Shown here piece after piece: positions 9,656 through 20,553 of a DNA stretch of 64,000 nt. Source of the DNA: Pusillimonas sp. DMV24BSW_D (GTDB taxonomy: Bacteria; Pseudomonadota; Gammaproteobacteria; Burkholderiales; Burkholderiaceae_B); the NCBI RefSeq assembly GCF_011388195.1, contig NZ_CP049990.1, forward strand, positions 2,728,001-2,792,000, read 5' to 3'. Each line of letters begins with the position of its first letter. Position 1 is the stretch's first letter. The notes beneath the pieces are model-generated. The model was given only the letters and a program-made list of their open reading frames with translations. It ran no database searches and was not told the origin of the DNA. A program made the position numbers and the translations under genes.

Positions 9656-10360
9656 TTAAACACCCAAATAGGCCTTTTTGACCCGATCATCCGACAGCAG
9701 ATTCGCCCCTGTATCCTCAAGCACGATCTTGCCCGTCTCCATCACATAACCACGGTGTGAGAAACGCAGAGCCTGGTTCGCGTTTTGTTCAACAAGCAAA
9801 ATTGTCGTGCCCTCAGAATTAACCCGCTGTATAAGTTCGAAAATATTCTCAATAATGAGCGGAGCCAGGCCCAATGATGGCTCGTCAAGCATTAAAAGTT
9901 GTGGCCTCGAAAGCAATGCACGGGCAATCACCAACATTTGCTGCTCACCACCCGACAAAGTGCCTGCCGCTTGCTTAACCCTCATTTTTAAAGAGGGAAA
10001 GCGATCTAACATTTGTTCTATATCGTGCTTTGCCGCATCACGGTCGGAGCGGATATAGGTTCCAAGCACCAAATTTTCCATGACGGTCATATGTTTGAGT
10101 GTCGACCGTCCTTCCAGTACAAGAGAAACACCTTTTCTTGCAACAAACGATGCGGGCTTATTCGTTACGTTATCGGAGTTAAACATCACCACACCGCTTT
10201 CAGCGTTAATAATGCCCGCGATGGACTTCAACAAGGTGCTCTTGCCCGCCCCGTTCAAGCCGATTAAAGCAACGATTTCACCTTTGTTGACCTCTAGGGA
10301 AACGTGCTTGACCGCCTGGATTTTTCCGTAGCTTATCGAAAGATCTTTAATAGCCAGCAT
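9656..10360 (-). CDS. livF: Branched-chain-type ABC transporter ATPase LivF
   Basis: A 234-residue ATPase. Walker A is GLNGAGKST (34-42), the signature is a canonical LSGGEQQMLVIARAL, and Walker B is LLMLDEPSLGLAP. The ending ...DDRVKKAYLGV is typical of LivF. Its start overlaps the livG stop by one base, indicating coupled translation. With LivG it powers the LivH/LivM channel at the inner membrane. The transported substrate is unknown. Confidence 0.93.
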   Translation of the reverse strand: MLAIKDLSISYGKIQAVKHVSLEVNKGEIVALIGLNGAGKSTLLKSIAGIINAESGVVMFNSDNVTNKPASFVARKGVSLVLEGRSTLKHMTVMENLVLGTYIRSDRDAAKHDIEQMLDRFPSLKMRVKQAAGTLSGGEQQMLVIARALLSRPQLLMLDEPSLGLAPLIIENIFELIQRVNSEGTTILLVEQNANQALRFSHRGYVMETGKIVLEDTGANLLSDDRVKKAYLGV

Positions 10361-11184
10361 CAGACGGTTCCCTGGACAACGCTCATATCGGCCGACGTTG
10401 ATAATGACGAGTCGGGCGCGTGCTTAGCATCACCGTGCCCCAAATAAGCCTCCAGCACCAAGGGGTCCTCTCGAATTTCGGCCGGCTTTCCTTCGGCAAT
10501 TTTCTGCCCATAATTCAATACGGAAATGACATCAGAAATTTCCATCACCAAACTCATATGATGCTCAGTCAACAAGACTGTAATTCCCTTTTTCGCCAAC
10601 GTTTTTATCAACTGAGACGCCTCGTTGACTTCAGTTGGATTCATCCCCGCAACCGGCTCATCCAGTAACAACAAGCGTGGGCGTGTTGCAAGAGCCCGGG
10701 CAATTTCCAAACGACGCTGATCAGCAAGAGCGAGATCTCCCGCAAACGAATGATGATGTTTGTCCAGTCCCACAAGCTTCAGTAAGTCCATCGCCTCGTC
10801 ACGTGAAGCACGCTCACTTTCACTTACAACAAAAGGCAAGCTCAAAAAAGTCGAAATAAGCTGATGCCGATCACGAACAAATTGCCCTGTCTGAACATTC
10901 TCTAGAACCGTCATCGATTGAAACAAGCGAACCCCCTGAAATGTGCGGGCCAGCCCTTTTCTGGCCACAAAATCAGGGCGCGATCCGGTAAGGTCTACGC
11001 CATCCAACTCAATGGTTCCCGCCGACGGAGGCAAAACACCCGTAATTAAATTGAAAAGCGTTGTTTTTCCCGCGCCATTAGGGCCAATAACCGCATGAAT
11101 GGTGCCTTCCTCAACTGTAAAAGACACATCAGAAAGCGCTGCGTAACCGGCAAAATTCTTTGTGACTCCACTTAAGCGCAACAT
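10360..11184 (-). CDS. livG: Branched-chain-type ABC transporter ATPase LivG
   Basis: A 274-residue ATPase with Walker A GPNGAGKTT (34-42) and Walker B LLLLDEPVAGMNP. The signature before the conserved QRRLEIARAL reads LALADQ (151-156), where LivG proteins normally have L-S-(Y/G)-G. The loss of the Ser and Gly suggests a weakened ATP site, paired with the intact site of LivF. It has about 20 extra C-terminal residues after the usual AYLGHG end. It sits 14 bases after livM. Confidence 0.92.
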   Translation of the reverse strand: MLRLSGVTKNFAGYAALSDVSFTVEEGTIHAVIGPNGAGKTTLFNLITGVLPPSAGTIELDGVDLTGSRPDFVARKGLARTFQGVRLFQSMTVLENVQTGQFVRDRHQLISTFLSLPFVVSESERASRDEAMDLLKLVGLDKHHHSFAGDLALADQRRLEIARALATRPRLLLLDEPVAGMNPTEVNEASQLIKTLAKKGITVLLTEHHMSLVMEISDVISVLNYGQKIAEGKPAEIREDPLVLEAYLGHGDAKHAPDSSLSTSADMSVVQGTV

Positions 11185-11198
11185 TTTGCTTACCTCAC

Positions 11199-12008
11199 CT
11201 ATCGTTTAGCACCGATCAGGCCCCATGGCCGCACAATCATCAGAATGACAAGCAAAGACCCAAATATTGTCATCCTCCAATCTTGAAGCTCCCGTAACAA
11301 CTCGGGCAGTAACGTAAAGACAATAGCGCCAAGCGTTGCGCCCAAGTAATTGCCCATCCCGCCTAACAAAACCATGACAAAAATCTCAGCCGACTTATGA
11401 AAGCCAAATTGGGCCGGGTCGATAAACAACGCATAATGCGCATAAAGACCGCCGCCAATACCGCCAATCGCCGCGCCAAATGCAAAAACAGCGATCTTGA
11501 CCCGAGCCAAATTCACCCCGACAACCTCAGCAGCCAGTTCATCATCCCTAATCGTTGTGATAACCCGACCGAGTCGGGAACGCCTGAGCTGGAAAAACAA
11601 AAACAAAAGGACTGCAACAATTCCATACACCCACACCAACGTGGTTTCATGCTCAATCCCACCCAAGCCCGATGCTGCGCCGGTCGGTTCAAAATTCAAG
11701 AAAAATACGCGCGTAATTTCCCCAAAGCCCATAGTAAGAATGATGAGATACACACCTTTAATACGTAAGGCCGGGAAGCCAACTACAGCACCGACAAGGC
11801 CGGCAGCCAATGCACCCAAGATAAGTGCCGCACCAAAAGGAAGCCCCAAAAACACCGTGCATGCCGAGGAAGCATAGGCCCCTATCGCCATAAAGCCTCC
11901 CTGCCCCAACGAAAGCAGGCCTGCGGAAACCGGCAAGTACAAACTCAGTGCAAGAATAATGTTGATGCCAGTGAAAATAAGCACCGATTCGATATAAGGG
12001 TCAATCAC
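11199..12008 (-). CDS. livM: Branched-chain-type ABC transporter permease LivM
   Basis: A 269-residue, very hydrophobic inner-membrane protein with about eight membrane segments. It has the LivM landmarks LPVSAGLLSLGQGGFMAIGAYAS, the conserved VVGFPALRIKGVYLIILTMGF and the loop LARVKIAVFAFGAAIGGIGG. It is short for LivM because it lacks an extended N-terminus. It starts three bases after the livH stop, so the two permeases are translated together and form the channel. Confidence 0.92.
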   Translation of the reverse strand: MIDPYIESVLIFTGINIILALSLYLPVSAGLLSLGQGGFMAIGAYASSACTVFLGLPFGAALILGALAAGLVGAVVGFPALRIKGVYLIILTMGFGEITRVFFLNFEPTGAASGLGGIEHETTLVWVYGIVAVLLFLFFQLRRSRLGRVITTIRDDELAAEVVGVNLARVKIAVFAFGAAIGGIGGGLYAHYALFIDPAQFGFHKSAEIFVMVLLGGMGNYLGATLGAIVFTLLPELLRELQDWRMTIFGSLLVILMIVRPWGLIGAKR

Positions 12009-12011
12009 CTT

Positions 12012-12890
12012 TCAACCCTCCACATGGTGTCGCGACCCGAAGATTCCCTCCGGCCGGAACAACAAAACGGCGATGATAATAACGAACGCAAATGCATCTC
12101 GATAAGACGACGACACATAGCCGACACTCATTACCTCGGCAACACCGATAATCAATCCACCAAGGGCTGCGCCATATATGTTGCCCAACCCCCCCAATAA
12201 CATGGCCGCCAGGCCTTTAATGCCCATATCAATGCCCATGAAAGGCGATATCGCGTTAAATGAGTAACCCACCAGCACACCTGCTGCCCCGCCCAAACCC
12301 GACGCCACGGCAAACGTCAGCAAAATAGTCCGATTGGTTCGAATACCCAATGTGTGGGAAATGATTAAACTTTCCGACGTTGCCCTCATGGCCATACCAA
12401 CGCGCGTGCGGGTCACAAAAAAATGTAATGCAGCCATAAGGCCAATCGACACCGCCAGGATTGTCAGTTGCACCGGAGTGACGGTAATGGACCCAAAATG
12501 CCAGGGCTCGCCGCCAAAAGCGCTGGGAAAGCCGACCTGCTCCGCCCCAAAAAAACGCGTTGCCAATTCCTGTAGGACAATGCCCACACCAATCGTGCTA
12601 ATCATCGGGGCGAGCATATGCCCCTTACGTGCACGGATCGGACGAATCGCCAACAATTCAATCAGAATGCCAACAAATGCGGCAGCCACCATGGCAATCA
12701 AAATGGAGGAAATGATGCCGACGTCGAAAAACAGCACCGCATACAAACCAATGAATGCGCCTATCATGAACACCTCACCATGCGCGAGATGCACCAGGTT
12801 CAAAACCCCGAAAATCAAGGTATAACCGATCGCTATTAACGCATAGGTGCTACCCAGCATTAACCCGTTGATTAATTGTTGTATGAACAC
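12012..12890 (-). CDS. livH: Branched-chain-type ABC transporter permease LivH
   Basis: A 292-residue membrane protein beginning MFIQQLINGLMLGSTYALIA, the standard LivH opening, then GVLNLVHLAHGEVFMIGAFIG and the permease loop RTRVGMAMRATSES. It ends LLFRPEGIFG. It is the first gene of the eight-gene minus-strand operon that runs to 4630. The promoter should lie in the AT-rich stretch 12900-13080. Confidence 0.93.
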   Translation of the reverse strand: MFIQQLINGLMLGSTYALIAIGYTLIFGVLNLVHLAHGEVFMIGAFIGLYAVLFFDVGIISSILIAMVAAAFVGILIELLAIRPIRARKGHMLAPMISTIGVGIVLQELATRFFGAEQVGFPSAFGGEPWHFGSITVTPVQLTILAVSIGLMAALHFFVTRTRVGMAMRATSESLIISHTLGIRTNRTILLTFAVASGLGGAAGVLVGYSFNAISPFMGIDMGIKGLAAMLLGGLGNIYGAALGGLIIGVAEVMSVGYVSSSYRDAFAFVIIIAVLLFRPEGIFGSRHHVEG

Positions 12891-13116
12891 GACCCCTCCC
12901 AGTTTGATCAGAGATGACCTTGATTTGCTTTTCTTTCAGGCACTCTAGAATGCAAAAATTTCGATGTCAATAAATAAAATCGATAATTTTTATCAAAGTC
13001 GTTTTTTTTATTAAATCAACAGGAGGCGTTTATCTTTAAGATTCATCAGGTTATTAAGAAAAAAACTTTGACCCCACTCGGGTACTAGTGTTTTCACTAG
13101 CTATGGAGTGCGCTAA
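12891..13116. promoter_or_regulatory. Divergent promoter region of the liv/lactonase operon and ychJ
   Basis: An AT-rich 226-base spacer between divergent genes. It contains a perfect GATAA-TTT-TTATC palindrome (12982-12994) and, near ychJ, a hairpin-like CTAGTG-TTTT-CACTAG (13085-13100) just before that gene's GGAG site. No regulator gene lies next to it, so which protein would bind is unknown. Confidence 0.4.
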
Positions 13117-13545
13117 ATGAAAGAGAACACCCCCCAAACCCAACTGAGGCCCTGCCCGTGCGGAAACAACGCAAGCTATGAGGCATGCTGCAAGCGCTGG
13201 CACCACGGCCCGGAACATTTAAACGCCCCCGATGCCCCCACCTTAATGCGGTCGCGATACACCGCATTTGTACTGAACGAATTAGATTACTTATTGGAAA
13301 CCTGGCACCCTGACACGCGCCCGACCCAGTTGGAGCCTAATCCACCAAGCTTGAAGTGGCTGGGCCTTCAACTGCGAAGCCATACCCAACAAGACGCTAA
13401 GCACGCCACAGTAGAATTTGTTGCCCGATCCCGGCTGAATGGGCAAGCAAACCGCTTGCATGAGATCAGCCGCTTCCTTCACGAAAACGGTCGATGGTTT
13501 TATGTAGACGGCGATTTCGTTCAAAAGCCTTCGAATAAGCGTTAG
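13117..13545 (+). CDS. ychJ: YchJ-family SEC-C motif protein
   Basis: A 142-residue protein of the UPF0225/YchJ family. The SEC-C zinc-binding motif is at the N-terminus: Cys13, Cys15, Cys24 and Cys25 (CPCGNNASYEACC). The family's LMRSRYTAFVLNELDYLLETWHP region and C-terminal HEISRF...GRWFYVDG follow. The start has GGAG nearby. The function of the family is not established; metal binding is expected from SEC-C. It stands alone between the liv operon and the thiC leader. Confidence 0.88.
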   Translation: MKENTPQTQLRPCPCGNNASYEACCKRWHHGPEHLNAPDAPTLMRSRYTAFVLNELDYLLETWHPDTRPTQLEPNPPSLKWLGLQLRSHTQQDAKHATVEFVARSRLNGQANRLHEISRFLHENGRWFYVDGDFVQKPSNKR

Positions 13546-13612
13546 CAATTTACGCAACGCAAGCTTTGTCCAAGAACACCAAACACTTTGCAGGCACATG
13601 TCCTATACTGTG

Positions 13613-15695
<2,083 letters not shown>

Positions 15696-15739
15696 ATCGT
15701 TTGCCACGCTTCAAATACCGAGCCCAGCCGGCGCAAGCC

Positions 15740-16639
15740 TTAAGCTTTGCGCCGACTTAACTTACGCCCACCATATTCCGCCAGGCCAATACCTGCAAAA
15801 ATCAACACAAGCGCCGTTGCGTGATACAGATGGAATGTTTCACCAACCAACGTTACCGCCAGCAGTGCACCCCAAATCGGCAACAGATTAATGAACAGAC
15901 TGGCCCGGTTCCCACCAATCAACTCCACCGCTCGAATGAAGAAAACCTGACCCAAAAGAGATGGGAAAATAATAATATAGGCAACCGCCAACCAACCTTG
16001 AGCATCAGGCAGTTGGGTGGCCCCTTGCGCGGCCTCAATAACCAACAAAGGCAATGAAGCTAATGTGGCACCCAAACACAGCACGAACATCAGGCTTGTC
16101 CAGTGAATACTGGGTTTGCTGCGCAGTGCGGCTGTATAAACACCATAGGAAAGAATCGCAAGAAGCATCAGGGCGTCGCCAAAATTAATATTAAGCGCGA
16201 ATAAATTGGCCAGCTCTCCCTGCACCGCAACAATAATTACCCCGAAGAACGACAAAATAAATCCCAGTGCCTGCTCTTTTACGATACGGCTGGAGAACAA
16301 AATAAAGCTGGCTGCAAACACAAATAGCGGTGTACCGCCTTGCATGATACTGGCGTTAACCGCAGTGGTATAGATAAGTGCGTAAAACAACGCAACACTA
16401 AACCCGGTAAAACCAATGGCACCCAGAACCAATAAATACGACAACCGCGGGCGAATCACCGCCCAATCGGCTGCAATTTGATCTTTCTTGAATAGATACA
16501 AGGCCACCATCACGCTGGCCCAACGAATCGTCACAATGATCATGGGGGATACATGACCCACCGCGAACTTGCCTGCAATTGAATTTGCCGCCCAGAAAAG
16601 CGTTGCTAATGCCAGTAGTGCGTAAGCTTTATAAATCAT
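15740..16639 (-). CDS. EamA/DMT-family transporter
   Basis: A 299-residue protein with two EamA repeats and about ten membrane segments (ALLALATLFWAANSIAGKFAVGHVSP at the start and LINLLPIWGALLAVTLVGETFHLYHATALVLIFAGIGLAEYG at the end). Starting at ATG 16639 matches the family start; a TTG eight codons upstream is also possible. Members export amino acids or metabolites. It is convergent with thiC, and a GC-rich inverted repeat (15730-15753) covers the junction. Substrate unknown. Confidence 0.85.
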   Translation of the reverse strand: MIYKAYALLALATLFWAANSIAGKFAVGHVSPMIIVTIRWASVMVALYLFKKDQIAADWAVIRPRLSYLLVLGAIGFTGFSVALFYALIYTTAVNASIMQGGTPLFVFAASFILFSSRIVKEQALGFILSFFGVIIVAVQGELANLFALNINFGDALMLLAILSYGVYTAALRSKPSIHWTSLMFVLCLGATLASLPLLVIEAAQGATQLPDAQGWLAVAYIIIFPSLLGQVFFIRAVELIGGNRASLFINLLPIWGALLAVTLVGETFHLYHATALVLIFAGIGLAEYGGRKLSRRKA

Positions 16640-16776
16640 TGTTCCTTTTTTAAGTTTTACCAAACACTCCTCAGAATAATAACCCGGTAACCGTTAAGAG
16701 AGTCCTGTCGTCGCTTCCGTCACGTAATAGTCATAAGAAATCACTATCATGCGCTTTGCTTGCAGAGACACACAAC

Positions 16777-18018
16777 GTGACACACCCTATTAGCGTGATA
16801 CCCGCTTCATTTTCCATAACGCAACGCCCCACCGCCCGAATGCTGGTGATTGAAGTGCCATTCGTCACTTCGGACATGACGAACGCCGACGTCTTGCATA
16901 TCCTGGGCGAACACCGCGACTTGGTCAGCCTGCCCGTGCTGGAAGAAAACCGCCCCATTGGTTTAATCAGTCGGAATATTTTCATGTCGCAAATGTCCAA
17001 ACCCTACTACCGCGAACTTTATGAGAAAAAAAGCTGCATCGCTTTTATGGATAAGTCCCCGTTAATTGCAGATGTACAAACTCCCATTGAGACCCTAGCG
17101 GTACAAGCGGTTGAGTCGGGCAATAAAACTCTGGCCGATGGCTTTATTATTGTCGATGGTAGCCGGTTTGTCGGGGTCGGCTCAGGGCTTGATTTAATGC
17201 ATCTTTTGGTCGATTTGCAAACCGAAAAAAACCGACAGGTAATGCAGAGTATCGATTACGCCAGTGCAATTCAAAAAAGTATGCTGGGCGAGTCGCTTAA
17301 ATCACTGCAATCTACATTAAGCGATGCCGCCATTATCTGGGAGCCACGCGACGTGGTGGGCGGCGATTTCTATCATTTCGAGGCCTTCGCCAACGGTTGG
17401 TTCGCCGCTATTGCCGACTGCACCGGGCATGGTGTGCCCGGTGCTTTTCTTACCTTAATCGCTTCTTCGTCATTGCGGCACGCGCTTGATCGTTATGGCC
17501 CGGAAAACCCGGCCTCTCTTCTGGCCGAAGTTAGCCTGGGTATCAAGTTGGCGCTAGGCCAACACAATACGCAATCACCGGCAGGTTTGTCGAATGATGG
17601 TGCGGATGCCATTTTTATGTGGTTCAACGCCCATCAAAACACATTAACGACGGCCCACGCAAAAATGTCGTTGTTCATTTTGCCTGACAACAGTGACAAC
17701 GTAATCACCTTGAATGGCGAACGTTTGGGGTTGGGGTATGCCGACACACCTGCTAACGCTGTTTGGACAAATCAGACCACTGAACTAAAACCAGGAACAT
17801 TTATTCTGGGCTGCACAGACGGCTTGATTGACCAAATTGGAGGGGCCAAGCACATCGCGTTCGGCAAACAACGCTTACGGCAAATACTGCTGCAACATCG
17901 CAACCTATCTACACCGGCATTACTTGCATCGCTGATGGCGGCTTTAAGCCAATACCAGGGGACACAAGTGCGACGAGACGACTTAACCCTTCTGGGCTTT
18001 CGCCCCAACCCAAATTAA
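16777..18018 (+). CDS. siaA: SiaA-like PP2C phosphatase with N-terminal CBS-like domain
   Basis: First gene of a siaABCD-type operon. The C-terminal half is a SpoIIE-type PP2C phosphatase: metal Asp in GGDFYHF (about residue 197) and in IADCTGHGVPGAFLTLI (about 214), then GCTDGLID and RRDDLTLLGF. Instead of the membrane sensor and HAMP of Pseudomonas SiaA, residues about 25-150 look like a CBS-pair domain (VSLPVLEENRPIGLISRNIFM ... GFIIVDGSRFVGVGSGLDLM), so it should be cytosolic with a different input. By homology it dephosphorylates SiaC. The start is uncertain: GTG 16777 is chosen, TTG 16756 is possible. It is divergent from the EamA gene. Confidence 0.82.
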   Translation: MTHPISVIPASFSITQRPTARMLVIEVPFVTSDMTNADVLHILGEHRDLVSLPVLEENRPIGLISRNIFMSQMSKPYYRELYEKKSCIAFMDKSPLIADVQTPIETLAVQAVESGNKTLADGFIIVDGSRFVGVGSGLDLMHLLVDLQTEKNRQVMQSIDYASAIQKSMLGESLKSLQSTLSDAAIIWEPRDVVGGDFYHFEAFANGWFAAIADCTGHGVPGAFLTLIASSSLRHALDRYGPENPASLLAEVSLGIKLALGQHNTQSPAGLSNDGADAIFMWFNAHQNTLTTAHAKMSLFILPDNSDNVITLNGERLGLGYADTPANAVWTNQTTELKPGTFILGCTDGLIDQIGGAKHIAFGKQRLRQILLQHRNLSTPALLASLMAALSQYQGTQVRRDDLTLLGFRPNPN

Positions 18019-18024
18019 CTGCTT

Positions 18025-18615
18025 ATGAACTACGCTGTTCTAACACAACGCGATAACACAAACCTGCATTGGCGCATTTTTTGTGAATGTGCCCAGGACC
18101 GCAATGTGATCTTTTATTACGAAGGCTATTTTTCACAAACCATTATCGCCGCAGTATCCGACGCAGTAAAAATGCGCACCGAACAAGTCGGCGCAGCCAA
18201 TACAACAAGACGCAAACTGTTTTCGTCATTTATTGAGATGACACAGAACATTATTCACTATTCGGTCGACGCGTATGTAACTCAAGACAACCGACAGTTC
18301 AATAATGAGGTCAGGCACGGGTCCATTTGCATTTCAACACAGGCCGGCCGCTTCTACCTGCATTGCGCAAACCCGGTAAACGCCGCTGTAGCCCACCAGC
18401 TGCAACAAAAGCTTGAGCATCTACGCAGCCTGACTATTGATGACATCAAGCGTGAATACAAAAGAACGTTGCGCTCCGAGACCCCTGACGACAGCAAAGG
18501 AGCCGGTTTAGGCTTACTAACGGTTGCCCGGGACGCCAGTGCGCCCCTTGAGTTCGAGTTCACGCCCATAGAAAACAGTGACCATATGCTTTTTTACCTG
18601 AAAGCCACGATCTAG
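18025..18615 (+). CDS. siaB: SiaB-family protein kinase (DUF6272)
   Basis: A 196-residue GHKL-like kinase six bases after siaA. An N-box-like EMTQNIIHYS and a G-box-like SKGAGLGLLTVAR mark the ATP site. In Pseudomonas aeruginosa, SiaB phosphorylates SiaC and is opposed by the SiaA phosphatase; the same gene order here supports the same role. No membrane segment or signal peptide is visible. Confidence 0.85.
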   Translation: MNYAVLTQRDNTNLHWRIFCECAQDRNVIFYYEGYFSQTIIAAVSDAVKMRTEQVGAANTTRRKLFSSFIEMTQNIIHYSVDAYVTQDNRQFNNEVRHGSICISTQAGRFYLHCANPVNAAVAHQLQQKLEHLRSLTIDDIKREYKRTLRSETPDDSKGAGLGLLTVARDASAPLEFEFTPIENSDHMLFYLKATI

Positions 18616-18660
18616 GACCTCACCTAATCAACCAACAGCAATCTCTATAGTCACCAAGCC

Positions 18661-19050
18661 ATGAACAACCTCTATATCGCACCCACTGCAAGTTCCCCTG
18701 AAATTGACCTGCGTTTTGACGCTCGTCACTTTTTGATTAAAGGCGAGGCCTACCCGGAAAACGCTGCCCTCTTCTGGGGTGAAGTTATCAACAGCATACG
18801 ACGCTTTGCCGAGGAGGACGCTTCGGTCGAAACATTAACGGTCGATGTCGTTCTAACGTACTTCAACAGCTCCAGCACCAAAATGCTGTTTTCATTCTTC
18901 GACATCCTTAACGAAAAAGCGGCGGGTGACACACCTGTCGTCTTGAATTGGTATCACGACGAAGAAGACGACACCATTTACGAATTTGGCCAGGAACTAT
19001 GTGAAGATTTTCCCGATCTCACCTTTCATGATCACGCATTGCAGGGCTGA
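18661..19050 (+). CDS. siaC: SiaC-like DUF1987 protein
   Basis: A 129-residue DUF1987 protein (YIAPTASSPEIDLRFD ... ISGESYPENA-like AYPENAALFW, then LTYFNSSSTKMLFSFFDIL). The Ser/Thr-rich NSSSTK loop is where the known phosphorylated threonine of SiaC lies. Unphosphorylated SiaC activates the diguanylate cyclase SiaD. It is separated from siaB by 45 bases and from siaD by two. Confidence 0.87.
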   Translation: MNNLYIAPTASSPEIDLRFDARHFLIKGEAYPENAALFWGEVINSIRRFAEEDASVETLTVDVVLTYFNSSSTKMLFSFFDILNEKAAGDTPVVLNWYHDEEDDTIYEFGQELCEDFPDLTFHDHALQG

Positions 19051-19052
19051 AA

Positions 19053-19793
19053 GTGGACAAGGCACTATTCGAAACTGAGATCAGCGTGTTAACGCAGGCA
19101 CAAGCCACACTGGCGGCAACTGAACTGGATAAAGCACAATACCTGCATGCGCTGGCGGAACTAACGCACCATTACCAAAGGTTGATGCGGGAAATGCATC
19201 GTTTGATCCGGCACAGTGACCGCACCGAAGCAGAACTCAACACTGTGAATACGAAACTGCAGGAGTTGAGTGCCGAGCTGCAATACAAAGCGCGCCATGA
19301 TCCGCTTACCGGGGCATTAAACCGCGGCGCAGTCTTTGAGCAGGCCCAAACACACCTCAGCGCCGCCCCCATGTCGTTGATTATGCTGGATATCGATCAC
19401 TTCAAACGCATTAACGATACGTTCGGTCACCCAACGGGTGACGCCGTCATTCAGGAGCTTATAGAACGATTGCGCACCGCAGTGGGTAAACACGGTGATA
19501 TTGGTCGCGTCGGCGGAGAAGAATTCACCATTTTGCTGCCGAATATGTCACTTGATCAGTCTAGCCAACTTGCCGAATATATCCGGCACCTTCTGGCAAA
19601 TCAACCATTTGACTGCATTGCAACCGAATACACCGTCACCGCCAGCTTCGGCATTAGCTGGAGCCCATTCAAAACCGACTTTGAACACGCTTATGCGCGC
19701 GCCGACGCAGCCTTATACCGAGCCAAACAGCAGGGTCGAAATCAAGTTGTATCTGCTGCTAATCCAGATCAATTAACTGCTCCGCACGCGTAA
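19053..19793 (+). CDS. siaD: SiaD-like GGDEF diguanylate cyclase
   Basis: A 246-residue cytosolic cyclase making cyclic di-GMP. Residues 1-80 are helical and probably form the stalk contacted by SiaC. The GGDEF domain has Asp113 (MLDIDHF) and an active GGEEF at 154-158. The RxxD inhibitory site normally five residues before GGEEF is not present (the stretch reads GKHGDIGRV), so product inhibition may be weak. It starts at a GTG two bases after siaC. Its last 35 bases overlap the convergent fetB gene. Confidence 0.9.
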   Translation: MDKALFETEISVLTQAQATLAATELDKAQYLHALAELTHHYQRLMREMHRLIRHSDRTEAELNTVNTKLQELSAELQYKARHDPLTGALNRGAVFEQAQTHLSAAPMSLIMLDIDHFKRINDTFGHPTGDAVIQELIERLRTAVGKHGDIGRVGGEEFTILLPNMSLDQSSQLAEYIRHLLANQPFDCIATEYTVTASFGISWSPFKTDFEHAYARADAALYRAKQQGRNQVVSAANPDQLTAPHA

Positions 19794-20553
19794 AAAAACG
19801 CTTGCGATACCAAATGGTTACCAACACCGACGTAATCGCGGTGGCTGATGTGAGCATGAACATAACGATCAGCTGATAATGTACAGCTTGTGTAGGATCA
19901 GCCCCCGCCAGGATCTGACCCGTCATCATGCCGGGTAACGACACAATCCCCACCACCGCCAAAGCATTAATAGTCGGAATCAAAGCCGCAGTCATCGCCA
20001 AACGAACCGCACGGGCTGACGCCTGAGCCGGGCTGGCACCCAACGCCAGTCCAGCTTCGATCTCCTCTCGACGGCTTTCAAATTCCGAACGCACCCGCTC
20101 GGCTGCCAGCGCGGCACCATTCATGGCATTGCCGACAATCATCCCAAAAATAGGAATTAAGTAGCGCGGATCATACCAAGGGTCAATATTAACGACCACC
20201 AAATCGAGGTAGGCCATGGTAACTGCTGAACCAATTAAAATTGCACCCCCGCACAAAAACCGCAACGACATACGCGAGCCAATTTGCTCAACCCGGTTTG
20301 TGGCTGCAAACGTGGCGGCAATCACCATTACCAGTAGCACACCCAACACCAAATACCATTTATTGGTGGTGAACAACCACACTAACACCTGACCAATCAG
20401 CAACAGCTGCACGGTTGCACGCACGGCGCCAATAAAAAGACTTTTTCCCAAACCCAAACGTTGCCACCACGATAAGGCCATGGCAACCATCACAAGCGGA
20501 ACCGCGAGTGCCAGATTGAACCAGTCTAAGCTCAGCGCAGTTTCATTAGACAT
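19759..20553 (-). CDS. fetB: FetB-like ABC exporter permease (UPF0014)
   Basis: A 264-residue membrane protein from ATG 20553 with about seven membrane segments and the family core IPIFGMIVGNAMNGAALAAERV ... EAGLALGASPAQA ... PTINALAVVGIVSLPGMMTGQILAG. FetB with FetA is an ABC exporter linked to iron homeostasis and peroxide resistance in E. coli. The ATG lies inside the end of fetA (8-base overlap), so the pair is coupled. Its 3' end overlaps siaD on the other strand. Confidence 0.88.
   Translation of the reverse strand: MSNETALSLDWFNLALAVPLVMVAMALSWWQRLGLGKSLFIGAVRATVQLLLIGQVLVWLFTTNKWYLVLGVLLVMVIAATFAATNRVEQIGSRMSLRFLCGGAILIGSAVTMAYLDLVVVNIDPWYDPRYLIPIFGMIVGNAMNGAALAAERVRSEFESRREEIEAGLALGASPAQASARAVRLAMTAALIPTINALAVVGIVSLPGMMTGQILAGADPTQAVHYQLIVMFMLTSATAITSVLVTIWYRKRFFTRAEQLIDLD

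Noticed and set aside
13085-13100. CTAGTG-TTTT-CACTAG hairpin as a terminator
   Set aside because: No T-run follows and it sits just before the ychJ ribosome site, so a role in ychJ control or chance is more likely.
15730-15753. GC-rich inverted repeat between thiC and the EamA gene as a terminator
   Set aside because: It lacks a T-run and overlaps a coding end; noted only as a possible bidirectional pause.
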